Positions 45,525-56,587 of a DNA stretch of 64,000 bases are shown here, one piece after another. Source of the stretch: Ensifer adhaerens (GTDB lineage: Bacteria; Pseudomonadota; Alphaproteobacteria; Rhizobiales; Rhizobiaceae); contig NZ_LGAP01000001.1 in the NCBI RefSeq assembly GCF_001270265.1, positions 558,001 through 622,000 of the forward strand, given 5' to 3'. Position 1 is the stretch's first letter. Every line of letters starts with the position of its first letter. The notes under the pieces were generated by a model, which saw only the letters and a program-made list of their open reading frames with translations, ran no database searches and was not told the origin of the DNA. The position numbers and the translations under genes were made by a program.

Positions 45525-47858
45525 ATGAAAGCTGGTTCAAGGTTTTTGAACGCGGTGTCGGCGTTTGCGCTGTCCACGAGTATGGTGGTTTCTGGCGCTG
45601 GTGTTGGATTGCTCGCAGGCGCTTCCGTCGCAGAGGCCGCGACCATCAGCCGTGTTGAAGTCCGCGGTGCCACGCGCGTCAGCGCCGAGACGGTACGTGC
45701 GAACATCACGATTGTGCCGGGTAAGAGCTTCAGCAATGCCGATATCGATGCTTCGGTGAAGCGTCTGTACGCGACCGGCTACTTCTCCGACGTCAGCATC
45801 AATGTTGCGGGCGGTACGCTTGTCGTTAGCGTCAGCGAGAATCAGTTGGTCAACCAGGTTGTCTTCAACGGCAACCGCAAGATCAAGGACGACAAGCTTC
45901 AGGGCATCGTCCGCACACAGCCGCTCGGCCCCTATAGTGAGGCGACCGTCGAAACTGATATCCAGTCGATCAAGGACGCTTATGCAGCGATCGGGCGCAG
46001 CGATATCACTGTGACGACCCAGGTCGTTCCGATCGCTGAGGGTCGCGTCAATCTTGCTTTCGTCATCAATGAAGGCGAGCGCACCAAGATTTCGCAGATC
46101 AATTTTGTCGGCAACGAAGCCTATAGCGATGGTCGTCTGCAATCGATCATCGCGACCAAGGAATCGGGCATCTTCTCGTTCCTGACCCGCAAGGACGTCT
46201 ACAATCCGGACAAGCTGCGCGCAGACGAAGAGCTGCTGCGTCAGTTCTACTACAACCGTGGTTATGCCGACTTCCAGGTCATCTCTTCCGAGGCCTCTCT
46301 CAACGAGGCGACCAACGAGTACGCGGTGACGATCACCGTCGAAGAAGGTCCGCGCTACGACTTTGGTGCAGTGACTGTCGAATCGACGGTTGAAGGTGTG
46401 GATGCCGAATCGCTGAAGGGCGTCGTTCTTAGCCGCGAAGGGTCGGTCTATAAGGCCAAGGACATTCAGGAAACGATGAGCGAGATTTCGAAGCGCGTCG
46501 CTTCGGCTGGCTACCCGTTTGCTCGCGTGACGCCGCGCGGTAACCGCGACCTCAGCAACCATACGATTGCCGTCGACTATCTCGTCGACCAGGGTGAGCG
46601 GGCCTACGTCGAGCGCATCGAAATTCGCGGTAACACCCGCACCCGCGACTACGTCATTCGCCGCGAGTTCGATATGGGCGAAGGCGATGCCTTCAATCAG
46701 GAAATGGTCGCGCGCGCCAAGCGTCGTCTTGAGGCTCTGGGCTATTTCTCGACCGTCAATATCTCGACGGCTCCGGGCAGCGCGGCTGACCGCGTCGTGG
46801 TTATCGTTGACGTACAGGATCAGTCGACCGGTTCGTTCGGTATCGGTGCCGGCTATTCTGCTGGCAGCGGCGGCGGCTTCCTTGTCGAAGCCTCGATTGA
46901 GGAAAAGAACTTCCTGGGTCGCGGTCAGTACATTCGCGTGGCAGCGGGTCGCGGCGATGAGAGCCGTACCTACAACGTTTCGTTCACCGAGCCGTATTTC
47001 CTTGGCTATCGGCTGGCTGCAGGCTTTGACGTCTTCAAGAACGAAAACGACTTTGATGACGAAGACTACAGCTATGAAGACCAGGGCTTCAGCCTGCGCA
47101 TAGCGGCGCCGATCACCGAAAACCTGTCGACGACGCTGCGGTACAACTTCACGACGTTTGACTATAGCGGTAATGTTGCAAAGCTGTCGTCGCCTTACGT
47201 TCGCGCGGTTGAGGGTGGAAACTGGGTCCGTTCGTCGGTATCGCAGTCGATCACCTACAACACGCTGGATGATGCGCAGCTGCCGCATGATGGCATTCTG
47301 GCGACGTTTACGCATGAATTCGCCGGTCTCGGTGGCGATTCCGATTTCTACAAGGTCACCGGAAAGGCCAAGTGGTATTATACGGTGCACGACGAGGCGG
47401 ATATTATTGCTTCGCTTGCCGGTGGTGCCGGCCATATCTTCGGAACCGGCAGCGATCTGCAGGTCTTCGACCAGTTCCAACTCGGCAGCAACGATATTCG
47501 CGGCTTCGAGCGTAACGGTGTCGGTCCGCGCGACCAGGCAACGGGCGATGCGCTTGGTGGCACCACGTACTTCACTGCTTCGGCCGAAGCGACGTTCCCA
47601 CTTCCGGGTATTCCGCGTGACAGCGGTTTCCGCGGTGCGGTCTTCGCCGATGCGGGTACGCTCTACAGCAACAAGGTCGCCACGTTGCCCTCGGAAACGG
47701 TCCTGGGTAACGACTCCTCGCTGCGCGCATCGGTCGGTATCGGCTTGATCTGGGCGTCGCCGTTCGGTCCTCTGCGTGTCGACTACGCTTGGCCGGTCGC
47801 GAAGGAAGATTTCGACAGGGTTCAGAACCTGAAGTTCGGTATTTCCTCGTCGTTCTGA
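45525..47858 (+). CDS. bamA: Outer membrane protein assembly factor BamA
   Basis: Essential insertase of outer-membrane beta-barrels. 777 residues from ATG 45525 (TTG at 45519 is possible). Signal peptide ends near SVAEA. Five POTRA repeats follow (for example ISRVEVRGATRVSAETVRANI, YVERIEIRGNTRTRDYVIRREF) then the barrel, with the conserved loop-6 motif DIRGFERNGVGPRD and a terminal FGISSSF ending in Phe. Located between rseP and lpxD, the standard order. Confidence 0.97.
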   Translation: MKAGSRFLNAVSAFALSTSMVVSGAGVGLLAGASVAEAATISRVEVRGATRVSAETVRANITIVPGKSFSNADIDASVKRLYATGYFSDVSINVAGGTLVVSVSENQLVNQVVFNGNRKIKDDKLQGIVRTQPLGPYSEATVETDIQSIKDAYAAIGRSDITVTTQVVPIAEGRVNLAFVINEGERTKISQINFVGNEAYSDGRLQSIIATKESGIFSFLTRKDVYNPDKLRADEELLRQFYYNRGYADFQVISSEASLNEATNEYAVTITVEEGPRYDFGAVTVESTVEGVDAESLKGVVLSREGSVYKAKDIQETMSEISKRVASAGYPFARVTPRGNRDLSNHTIAVDYLVDQGERAYVERIEIRGNTRTRDYVIRREFDMGEGDAFNQEMVARAKRRLEALGYFSTVNISTAPGSAADRVVVIVDVQDQSTGSFGIGAGYSAGSGGGFLVEASIEEKNFLGRGQYIRVAAGRGDESRTYNVSFTEPYFLGYRLAAGFDVFKNENDFDDEDYSYEDQGFSLRIAAPITENLSTTLRYNFTTFDYSGNVAKLSSPYVRAVEGGNWVRSSVSQSITYNTLDDAQLPHDGILATFTHEFAGLGGDSDFYKVTGKAKWYYTVHDEADIIASLAGGAGHIFGTGSDLQVFDQFQLGSNDIRGFERNGVGPRDQATGDALGGTTYFTASAEATFPLPGIPRDSGFRGAVFADAGTLYSNKVATLPSETVLGNDSSLRASVGIGLIWASPFGPLRVDYAWPVAKEDFDRVQNLKFGISSSF

Positions 47859-47906
47859 TAAAGAAGCAGTCCAGAACTGCCGAAAGTAGATTGTTCTGGA
47901 GTGTCC

Positions 47907-48971
47907 ATGGAACAGAACTGGTTTTTTCCGCCCCATCAAGGGATTCGTCTGGGTGACCTGGCAAATCAGATTGGGGCGGAGTTGGCGGATAGCGCGGCCG
48001 CCGATCGCGCTATTCATTCCGTAGCACCTGTCAACCGGGCTAAGCCCGGCGACGTCTGCTACATGCTTTCGCGCAAATATCGCGCCGAACTGGAAACCTG
48101 CCAGGCGTCGGCCATCATCTGCGACAAGACGATCGCTCCACTCGTCCCGTCTCATATCCCCATTCTTTTGACTGCAAGGCCGCATACGGCCTTTGCGCTG
48201 GCAGGTACGTTGTTGCACGAGGTGGCGATGCGCCCGTCGCGTAACACCAGCCTCGATGGTGTCTCGCCGGCTGCCTTCGTCGATCCGACGGCCCGCCTTG
48301 AAGAGGGGGTTGAAGTCGAGCCGATGGCAGTGATTGGGGCCGGCGCCGAAATAGGTAGCGGAACGAGAATTGCCGCAGGTGTCGTTATCGGGCCAGGTGT
48401 TCGCATTGGCCGAGACTGCACGATCGCGGCGGGCGCAAGCGTTCTTTGTGCCCTTGTCGGCAATAGCGTCATCATTCACCCGGGTGCCCGGATCGGCCAG
48501 GATGGGTTCGGCTACGCGCCAGGCCCCAAGGGCGGAATGATCAAGATCGTTCAGGTCGGACGCGTGATCATCCAGGACCATGTCGAGATCGGTGCAAACA
48601 CGACGATCGACCGTGGCACGATGGATGATACGGTCATCGGCGAAGGCACGAAGATCGACAACCTTGTACAGATCGGCCACAACGTCCGCATCGGCCGTTA
48701 TTGCGGCATCGTCAGCCAGGTCGGCATCGCCGGCAGCACCAGGATTGGTGACGGCGTGATGATCGGCGGTGGTAGCGGCGTCAACGGCCACATCACTGTG
48801 GGCGACGGTGTTCAGATTGCCGCGATGAGCGGCGTTGCAAGCGACGTCCCAGCGGGCGAACGCTATGGCGGTATTCCAGCGCGCCCCATGCGCGATTTCC
48901 TGCGCGATGTCGCCGAAATGGCCCTGCGCGCAAGTGACAGACAGAAAAAGAAGGGTGGCACGAATGAGTGA
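47907..48971 (+). CDS. lpxD: UDP-3-O-acylglucosamine N-acyltransferase
   Basis: Adds the N-linked acyl chain in lipid A synthesis. 354 residues with the N-terminal uridine-binding domain, hexapeptide left-handed helix ([26 protein letters not shown]) and the catalytic-region [23 protein letters not shown] split in the middle. ATG 47907 has GGAG 7 bases upstream; an in-frame GTG at 47901 has none. It overlaps fabZ by 8 bases. Confidence 0.96.
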   Translation: MEQNWFFPPHQGIRLGDLANQIGAELADSAAADRAIHSVAPVNRAKPGDVCYMLSRKYRAELETCQASAIICDKTIAPLVPSHIPILLTARPHTAFALAGTLLHEVAMRPSRNTSLDGVSPAAFVDPTARLEEGVEVEPMAVIGAGAEIGSGTRIAAGVVIGPGVRIGRDCTIAAGASVLCALVGNSVIIHPGARIGQDGFGYAPGPKGGMIKIVQVGRVIIQDHVEIGANTTIDRGTMDDTVIGEGTKIDNLVQIGHNVRIGRYCGIVSQVGIAGSTRIGDGVMIGGGSGVNGHITVGDGVQIAAMSGVASDVPAGERYGGIPARPMRDFLRDVAEMALRASDRQKKKGGTNE

Positions 48972-49428
48972 GGCGGCAACGGTTCTCGGCACGGCGGATA
49001 TTCAGGAGATCCTGAAGCTTCTCCCGCATCGCTACCCCTTCCTGCTCGTCGACCGGATCATCGAGATCGACGGTGACAATTCGGCGATCGGCATCAAGAA
49101 CGTCTCGGCGAATGAGCCGCACTTTACCGGCCATTTCCCGGAAAAGCCGATCATGCCGGGCGTCCTTTTGATTGAAGGCATGGCGCAGACGGCGGGCGCG
49201 ATCTGCGCGCGCAAGACCGCTTCGGGCACCAACCTCGTCTACTTCATGACCATCGACAATGCGCGTTTCCGCAAGCCGGTTGTGCCGGGCGACCGTGTCG
49301 AGTTCCATGTCGTGAAGCAGAAACAGCGCGGCAATATCTGGAAGTTTCACTGTGACGCAAAAGTTGACGGGCAACTTGTCGCCGAAGCTGATATCGGCGC
49401 GATGATAGTCAGCACGGAAGACGCTTGA
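48964..49428 (+). CDS. fabZ: 3-hydroxyacyl-ACP dehydratase FabZ
   Basis: 154-residue hot-dog dehydratase of fatty acid synthesis. [13 protein letters not shown], then the catalytic His in [22 protein letters not shown] are intact. It starts inside the 3' end of lpxD (8-base overlap), and lpxA follows 2 bases after its stop, so the three are translationally coupled. Confidence 0.97.
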   Translation: MSEAATVLGTADIQEILKLLPHRYPFLLVDRIIEIDGDNSAIGIKNVSANEPHFTGHFPEKPIMPGVLLIEGMAQTAGAICARKTASGTNLVYFMTIDNARFRKPVVPGDRVEFHVVKQKQRGNIWKFHCDAKVDGQLVAEADIGAMIVSTEDA

Positions 49429-49430
49429 AC

Positions 49431-50240
49431 ATGATTGCAGCAACAGCGAAGATCCACCCGTCCTCGATCATCGAAGATGGGGCGGTCATCGGCGAAAACG
49501 TCAAAATCGGCCCGTTTTGCTACATCGGGCCGAAAGTCGTTCTTGGCGACGATATGGAACTTATGAGCCACGTCGTCGTCGCCGGCCGCACGACGGTCGG
49601 CAAAGGCTCCAAGATTTTCCCGAATGCCGTCATTGGCGGAGATTCGCAAAGCGTGCATCACAGCACGGTCGACACCACGCTGCAGATTGGCGAGAACTGC
49701 ACCATCCGCGAAGGTGTCACGATGAATGCGGGGACCGTCGAATATGGCGGCGCCACGATCGTCGGCAACAACAATCTGTTCCTCGCCTATTCGCATGTGG
49801 CGCATGATTGCCGCCTCGGCAACAACATCATCATGTCGAACAACGTGCTGCTGGCCGGCCATGTGACGATCGAGGACCGCGCGATCCTCGGCGGCGGCTG
49901 TGCCGTGCACCAGTTCACGCGCATCGGTCGGCAGGCGTTCATCGGCGGTCTCTCGGCCGTAAGCTACGACGTCATCCCCTACGGCATGCTCAACGGCAAT
50001 CCCGGCGTTCTGAGCGGGCTTAACGTGGTCGGCATGACCCGCGCCGGCATGGAGCGTGCGACGATCCATATGGTTCGTCGTGCCTACAAGCAGATCTTCG
50101 AAGGGCCGGAATCGGTTCGCGCCAACGCTGCCGCCATTCGCGCGGACTATGCCGACTGCGCGCCGGTTATCGAGATCCTCGACTTTATCGCTGCAGAAAG
50201 CGACAGAGCACTGTCGTCACCAAGTCGCGGCAAGGCCTGA
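49431..50240 (+). CDS. lpxA: UDP-N-acetylglucosamine acyltransferase
   Basis: First committed step of lipid A biosynthesis. 269 residues of left-handed beta-helix hexapeptides ([20 protein letters not shown]) and the catalytic His in [16 protein letters not shown]. The C-terminal helical part ([10 protein letters not shown]) is normal. ATG 49431 preferred over TTG 49425. Next gene lpxI starts 5 bases later. Confidence 0.97.
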   Translation: MIAATAKIHPSSIIEDGAVIGENVKIGPFCYIGPKVVLGDDMELMSHVVVAGRTTVGKGSKIFPNAVIGGDSQSVHHSTVDTTLQIGENCTIREGVTMNAGTVEYGGATIVGNNNLFLAYSHVAHDCRLGNNIIMSNNVLLAGHVTIEDRAILGGGCAVHQFTRIGRQAFIGGLSAVSYDVIPYGMLNGNPGVLSGLNVVGMTRAGMERATIHMVRRAYKQIFEGPESVRANAAAIRADYADCAPVIEILDFIAAESDRALSSPSRGKA

Positions 50241-50245
50241 TCGTG

Positions 50246-51133
50246 ATGTCGGCTACGGCGAGCCGCGCGGCAAATGGCGGCCGGCTCGCGATCATCGCCG
50301 GCGGCGGAGCGCTGCCCCATCATGTAGCCGAGGCCGTTCGCGCCCGTGGAGAAGACCCTTTTGTCATTGCGCTTTCGCGCGAAGCGGAAGAGAGCGATTG
50401 GATCGGATTCGACCACACCGTACTTGCCATTGGCGATTTCTCCGGCATTAGCCGCACATTCAAAGAAGAAGGCATCGATCGCGTCGTGCTTTCGGGCTGG
50501 GTGCGTCGCCGGCCGGAATGGCGCGATATCCGCCCGACACTGAAAACGCTTGCCAGGGTGCCGAGCGTTTTGAAGACGCTGGTGTCCGGTGGCGACGACG
50601 CTGTTCTGCGTATGGCCATGCAACTCATCGAAGCAAGCGGCGCCCATGTGATCGGCGTGCATGAGGTCGTTCCGAACCTTCTGGCAGATCCAGGGCCGAT
50701 TGGCGCTCTTGCGCCATCGGTCGACGACAGGCGGGACGTAGAGGCCGGTATCGCTGCTGCCAACGCGCTTGGCGAGCTCGATGTGGGGCAGGGCGCGGTC
50801 GCCATCGGCGGTCGTGTGGTGGCGCTGGAGGGCGCCGAGGGCACTGATGCCATGCTGCAGCGCGTGGCAACGCTGAAGATGGAAGGACGCGTTTCTGCGC
50901 GTCGCCGTGGCGTCCTGGTCAAGCTCTGCAAGCCGGGGCAGGATTTGCGCGCGGACCTGCCATCGATCGGTCCGTCCACGGTTGCGGGCGCGGCGGCAGC
51001 CGGGCTGGCTGGGATTGCCGTCGAAGCCGGACGTGCCCTGGTGCTCGAACGCTCGGAGGTGATTGAGGCTGCCGACCGGGCAGGGCTGTTCGTCATGGGT
51101 GTCGAGCGCAGCGATTACCGGGGAAGGGCATGA
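50246..51133 (+). CDS. lpxI: UDP-2,3-diacylglucosamine diphosphatase LpxI
   Basis: LpxI (DUF1009) replaces LpxH in alphaproteobacteria, releasing lipid X and UMP. 295 residues with the N-terminal segment GRLAIIAGGGALPHHVAEAV and C-terminal catalytic domain containing VVALEGAEGTDAML and KPGQDLRADLPSIGPSTV. ATG 50246 chosen; GTG 50243 is adjacent. The stop overlaps the lpxB start (ATGA). Confidence 0.95.
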   Translation: MSATASRAANGGRLAIIAGGGALPHHVAEAVRARGEDPFVIALSREAEESDWIGFDHTVLAIGDFSGISRTFKEEGIDRVVLSGWVRRRPEWRDIRPTLKTLARVPSVLKTLVSGGDDAVLRMAMQLIEASGAHVIGVHEVVPNLLADPGPIGALAPSVDDRRDVEAGIAAANALGELDVGQGAVAIGGRVVALEGAEGTDAMLQRVATLKMEGRVSARRRGVLVKLCKPGQDLRADLPSIGPSTVAGAAAAGLAGIAVEAGRALVLERSEVIEAADRAGLFVMGVERSDYRGRA

Positions 51134-52314
51134 GCGGACAGGGCTACAAGCTGGCAGTGATTGCCGGCGAGGTATCGGGTGACTTGCTTGGAGCAGATCT
51201 GGTGCGGGCACTGCGTGTCCAATGCGGCCGCGATGTCGAGCTTGTCGGCGTCGGCGGCGATGGTCTGGGGGCCGAAGGTCTGAGGTCGCTGTTCGATTAT
51301 TCCGAACTGTCGATCATGGGCTTTTCACAGGTGCTGGCACGCCTGCCAAAGTTGATTCTGCGCATCCGCCAGACGGCGAATGCCATTATCGCTGCGCGCC
51401 CTGATGCCCTGCTGATCATTGATAGTCCGGATTTCACCCATCGTGTCGCGCGTCGCGTTCGCGCCGCCCTGCCGGATCTGCCGGTTATCAACTATGTCTG
51501 CCCGAGCGTATGGGCCTGGAAACCGGAACGGGCGCCGCGCATGCGCAGTTACGTCGACCATGTTCTGGCGGTGTTGCCGTTCGAGCCCGAGATCATGCGC
51601 AAGCTCGAGGGGCCGCCGACGACCTACATTGGTCATCGGCTTGCCTCGGATGCCAATGTGCTTGCCGTTCGCGCCAGTCGGAACGAAAGACTGGGCGACG
51701 TCAGCGGTAATGTGGTTTCCACCTGCCTGCTGCTGCCGGGATCGCGTTCCAGCGAAGTCGGGCGGCTTCTGCCGATCTTTGGCCAGATGGTTGAGGAGCT
51801 TGCCAGCCGGCATCCCGGCGTGCGCTTCCTGTTGCCGACGGTTCCACGCCAGGAAAAACTGGTACGCGAGATCACGGCCGGCTGGACCGTTCAGCCGGAA
51901 ATATCGGTTGGAGCCGCCGAAAAGTGGGCGGCCTTCGACAAGGCGGATGCCGCGATTGCGGCGTCGGGAACGGTCATTCTCGAGCTCGCGCTGGCCGGCG
52001 TTCCCGTCGTTTCCACCTATGATGCCGACTGGCTTGTGCGGTTGCTGCACAACCGCATCCGCATCTGGAGCGGGGCGCTCCCCAATCTGATCGCCGACTT
52101 CCCGATCGTGCCGGAGTATTTCAACCAGAGCATCCGCCCGGGTGCCTTGACCCGCTGGGTCGAGCGGCTGTCGAGCCAAACGGCCCAGCGCGCGTCGATG
52201 CTCGACGGCTACGCGCTGGTGCAGCAGCGCATGGCAACCGATCGACCGCCCGGCGAACTAGGCGCCGAGATCGTCTTCTCTTACCTGCAAAACAAAAAGC
52301 CCGGTCATTTCTGA
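51130..52314 (+). CDS. lpxB: Lipid-A-disaccharide synthase
   Basis: Glycosyltransferase joining lipid X and UDP-diacyl-GlcN. 394 residues with VIAGEVSGDLLGADLVRAL at the start, DSPDFTHRVARR, CPSVWAWKPERAPRM and LLPGSRSSEVGRLLP. ATG overlaps the lpxI stop. Its stop codon lies inside the stem of the shared lpxB/gltA terminator. Confidence 0.97.
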   Translation: MSGQGYKLAVIAGEVSGDLLGADLVRALRVQCGRDVELVGVGGDGLGAEGLRSLFDYSELSIMGFSQVLARLPKLILRIRQTANAIIAARPDALLIIDSPDFTHRVARRVRAALPDLPVINYVCPSVWAWKPERAPRMRSYVDHVLAVLPFEPEIMRKLEGPPTTYIGHRLASDANVLAVRASRNERLGDVSGNVVSTCLLLPGSRSSEVGRLLPIFGQMVEELASRHPGVRFLLPTVPRQEKLVREITAGWTVQPEISVGAAEKWAAFDKADAAIAASGTVILELALAGVPVVSTYDADWLVRLLHNRIRIWSGALPNLIADFPIVPEYFNQSIRPGALTRWVERLSSQTAQRASMLDGYALVQQRMATDRPPGELGAEIVFSYLQNKKPGHF

Positions 52315-52324
52315 CCGGGCTTTT
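52295..52324. terminator. Bidirectional terminator between lpxB and gltA
   Basis: Perfect 13 bp stem AAAAGCCCGGTCA / TGACCGGGCTTTT with a TTTC loop; T-runs follow on both strands. It overlaps the lpxB stop codon (52312-52314). Confidence 0.9.
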
Positions 52325-52343
52325 CTCATTCCATGATTGCCGT

Positions 52344-53633
<1,290 letters not shown>

Positions 53634-54004
53634 GGGGACCCTCCGTCTTATGGCAACGTGGCATAGAGACATGCCACGAAAATGAACGTTGCGAATTTGC
53701 TATATGATTTATTTTCGGCTGCCAAGCTGTACGAAAGGCAAATTGTGCGATGCGAAAATGTGCATATGGCGACGCAATAATCGCATGTTAAGGCAATATG
53801 TCCAACGGGATCAATGACCGCCAACGGAATGATGCGGTACCATTCCATATAGGTTTGCCGCTTTTTTCGGCAGATAGCGCTCAGGTTGCGGTTTGTCGCT
53901 ATTGGTTGCATGATCGGCCTCGACCGCCTTGGGGGAGAAGTGCCGTACAATGAGCGAGATCGAAGTCCGCTCCGGCACCACCCGCCTCGGTTTCGGTTGG
54001 CGGT
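53634..54004. other. Divergent intergenic region gltA/comEC
   Basis: No gene is seen. AT-rich stretches at about 53695-53720 (minus-strand TTGGCA and ATATA elements with a short spacer) and 53755-53800 probably contain the gltA promoter. The comEC promoter was not identified. Confidence 0.4.
53658..53677 (-). promoter_or_regulatory. Hairpin in the gltA leader
   Basis: GTGGCAT, 6-base loop, ATGCCAC: a perfect 7 bp stem ending 24 bases upstream of the gltA start codon on the minus strand. It could be an operator or a leader RNA structure; no U-run follows. Confidence 0.45.
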
Positions 54005-56404
54005 ATGTCTGCAACGCCTGCGAATGCGCGCCGCAACCTCGCTTTTCGCCTTTTGAGATCGTTTGGCACGGTAGCGTCGACGCGCCTCCGACCCGAGGCT
54101 ATTGTCGCACCCTGGCGCGACGCCGTCGAGGAAGAAACGGCATTCGGCCACGGATTGGTGTTTGTTCCGGTTCTTCTGGCTGCCGGAGCGCTGACGTGGC
54201 TCTCGCTGCCCTATGACGTCGGAATCGTCAAACTTGCACTGCTGCTTTGCGTTTTCGGAATGGCCGCCTTGCTGTTCAGCGTCCGCATGCGAGCCCTGCG
54301 TGCGCCGATGATCGCGGCGGGTCTGTTCATCGCAGGAATGATGCTTGCGGCAATCGAGACATCGCACATCGACACGATCGTGCTCGATGGACCGGTAACG
54401 ACGAACCTGCGGGGCAAGGTGTTTTCGCGCGAGAAGAATGATCGCGACCATTGGCGTTACGGCGTTCTCATCGAGCAAACGACAAAACCGATGCTCCGTC
54501 GGGCACCCCTCAAGGCCATGGTGCTGTCGCGCAGCCCGCACGCTCCGTTGGCGATCGGGGCAACGATCGAGGGCAGGGCGCGTCTTTCGCCGCCTTCCGG
54601 CCCTGCGTTGCCGGGTCTCAACGACTTCGCATTCGATTCTTACTTTCGGCAGATCGGCGCCGTCGGCTATTTCTACGGTGCGCCGCGTAGCCCGCCGGCC
54701 GATAGTGCCGCAGCGGTGTCGGACCGCTCGCTTTGGATGCGAATGGCGGAGCATCTGGCCGCAATGCGCGAGACAGTGGGCGAACGGATCCGCACGGTGA
54801 TCGGTGGCGATACCGGCGCGCTCGCCGCAGCCTTGGTGACGGCGGAAGAAAGAGCGATCGGTCGCGACACCGTCGAGATGCTGCAACAGGCCGGCCTGGC
54901 GCATGTGCTGGCAATTTCCGGCCTCAACATGGTGCTTGCCGCGGGAACATTTCTGATTGGAGCGCGAACCGTCCTGAGCGCTGTTCCTGGATTGGCGCAG
55001 CGCGTGGCGATCAAGAAGGTTGCCGCTGCGGGTGCGCTGACCATGGTCTTCCTTTACATCCTGATTTCGGGTGGTGCCGTATCCGCGGTGCGTGCCTGGA
55101 TCATGATTTCGATCATGCTGGTCGCGGTCTTCTTCGATCGCATGTCGATCAGCCTGCGAAACATCGCGCTGGCCGCAATTGTCATCATCGTGATTACGCC
55201 ATCGGCGGTCGCGGGGCCGGGGTTCCAGATGTCTTTCGCCGCCACATTGGCGCTGGTTGCCGGCTATGCACGCTGGCGCGAACGGGAGGGAGGGGGTGAA
55301 CAGCCGACGCCCGACCGATGGTGGGGCAGGCGGCTCGTTACGGGCTTTGTCATCGGCGTGGTTGTAACCTCACTGATTGGTGGCCTGGCGACCGCGGTCT
55401 ATTCCGCCGCCTATTTTCAGCGCCTGCCGGCCTATGGCCTGCTCGCCAATATCCTCGCAGCGCCACTGATCAGCATTGTCATCATGCCATTTGGCCTGTT
55501 CGCCATGTTGCTGATGCCCTTCGGCCTCGAGCAGTATCCGCTCACTGTCATGGCATGGGGCCTTGATGGCATGCTGGTGATCGCCCGCTTCGTCACCTCG
55601 CTCGACGGCGAGTTTCTGACCGGCCGCATCGGGCCGCTGGCATTCCTCCTCATTGCCTTTGGCGGGATCATGCTATGTGTGCTGCGGACCTGGCTGGCAG
55701 GGATCGGAGCCCTGCTATTGTTTTCCGGGCTGGTTTGCCTTGTGCTCGAAGACAGGCAATTGCCGGCGGTTCTGGTGTCGGAAGATGGGCGCCTCGTGGG
55801 GTTGGTCACCGACGTGGCCATTGCGACGAACCGGGATCGCCCCTCCGACTTCCTCTTTTCTCAATGGCAACGCGCACTGGCAGTCGAGAATCACGTCGCT
55901 CCAATGCCCGTGCAAGCGGCGGCGGCTGACGGTCTTTATCCCGAGATGAAGGCTCCGTCTGGCAAGGCGGCAGCGAGGACCGTCGATGCAGCGATGGCCT
56001 CCGCCATCCGCCAGGATCTCACTTCCACGCTCAGCCATGCTTCGCTCGATGTCTTTTCGTGCCGAGACAAAGCATGGTGTGGCGCCCGGACCCGTTCTGG
56101 CTGGACGGTTGTCATCGTCGACGATCTAAGCCTGTTTGAGGTGCTGTGCGATCAAGCCGATCTGCTGATCGCGCCGGGAAGTTTCAACGAGCGGGCCTGT
56201 CCATCCGGCCAGGCGCGGATCCTGAGTGGGCGCCTGCTGCGGTTGGCAGGGGCGGTCGAGATTTTCGCCGAGCCGGTCTCCGGCGACCAGCGCTCGAAGA
56301 TGCGGTTCAAGACGTCGTTCACATCGTTGCAGCGTCCCTGGGAGCGGCACCGCGCCTATGATTGGCGAAGCGGCGGCTTCGTCGACGGTTCTCCGTCTCT
56401 CTAG
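54005..56404 (+). CDS. ComEC/Rec2 family membrane protein
   Basis: A 799-residue protein with an N-terminal DUF4131-like part (residues about 45-230) and a central Competence domain of about ten helices (HVLAISGLNMVLAAGTFLIG marks its start). These form the DNA-import channel in competent bacteria. The C-terminal region (600-799) keeps little of the metallo-beta-lactamase histidine set seen in Bacillus ComEC. Function in rhizobia is not established. The start ATG 54005 lacks a clear Shine-Dalgarno. Confidence 0.85.
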   Translation: MSATPANARRNLAFRLLRSFGTVASTRLRPEAIVAPWRDAVEEETAFGHGLVFVPVLLAAGALTWLSLPYDVGIVKLALLLCVFGMAALLFSVRMRALRAPMIAAGLFIAGMMLAAIETSHIDTIVLDGPVTTNLRGKVFSREKNDRDHWRYGVLIEQTTKPMLRRAPLKAMVLSRSPHAPLAIGATIEGRARLSPPSGPALPGLNDFAFDSYFRQIGAVGYFYGAPRSPPADSAAAVSDRSLWMRMAEHLAAMRETVGERIRTVIGGDTGALAAALVTAEERAIGRDTVEMLQQAGLAHVLAISGLNMVLAAGTFLIGARTVLSAVPGLAQRVAIKKVAAAGALTMVFLYILISGGAVSAVRAWIMISIMLVAVFFDRMSISLRNIALAAIVIIVITPSAVAGPGFQMSFAATLALVAGYARWREREGGGEQPTPDRWWGRRLVTGFVIGVVVTSLIGGLATAVYSAAYFQRLPAYGLLANILAAPLISIVIMPFGLFAMLLMPFGLEQYPLTVMAWGLDGMLVIARFVTSLDGEFLTGRIGPLAFLLIAFGGIMLCVLRTWLAGIGALLLFSGLVCLVLEDRQLPAVLVSEDGRLVGLVTDVAIATNRDRPSDFLFSQWQRALAVENHVAPMPVQAAAADGLYPEMKAPSGKAAARTVDAAMASAIRQDLTSTLSHASLDVFSCRDKAWCGARTRSGWTVVIVDDLSLFEVLCDQADLLIAPGSFNERACPSGQARILSGRLLRLAGAVEIFAEPVSGDQRSKMRFKTSFTSLQRPWERHRAYDWRSGGFVDGSPSL

Positions 56405-56587
56405 ATTTTGCCGTTGGGGTAATCGGAACGCAGGCGCGAAATTATTCTTGATCTTTATACTCCACAAATCCTTGTGCTTCAGTCATGGTTTGTCGTAAAG
56501 AGCGACCAACGCACGTTGAGGTAGCTGAAATTCCGGCTGTCTTTGAATTTTTGTGATGGCGAAACGGACCAGTACGCGAGGAACAAG

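Noticed and set aside
45537-48992. Open frame of 1151 codons on the minus strand, opposite bamA and lpxD
   Set aside because: Its codons mirror bamA/lpxD, with Asp/Arg/Val-rich low-complexity sequence and no domain; long antisense frames are common in high-GC genes.
56405-56587. Possible iron-responsive box upstream of exbB (TGA-N9-TCA)
   Set aside because: The nearest match at about 56449 reads TGA-N9-TCC, so it does not fit the RirA consensus.
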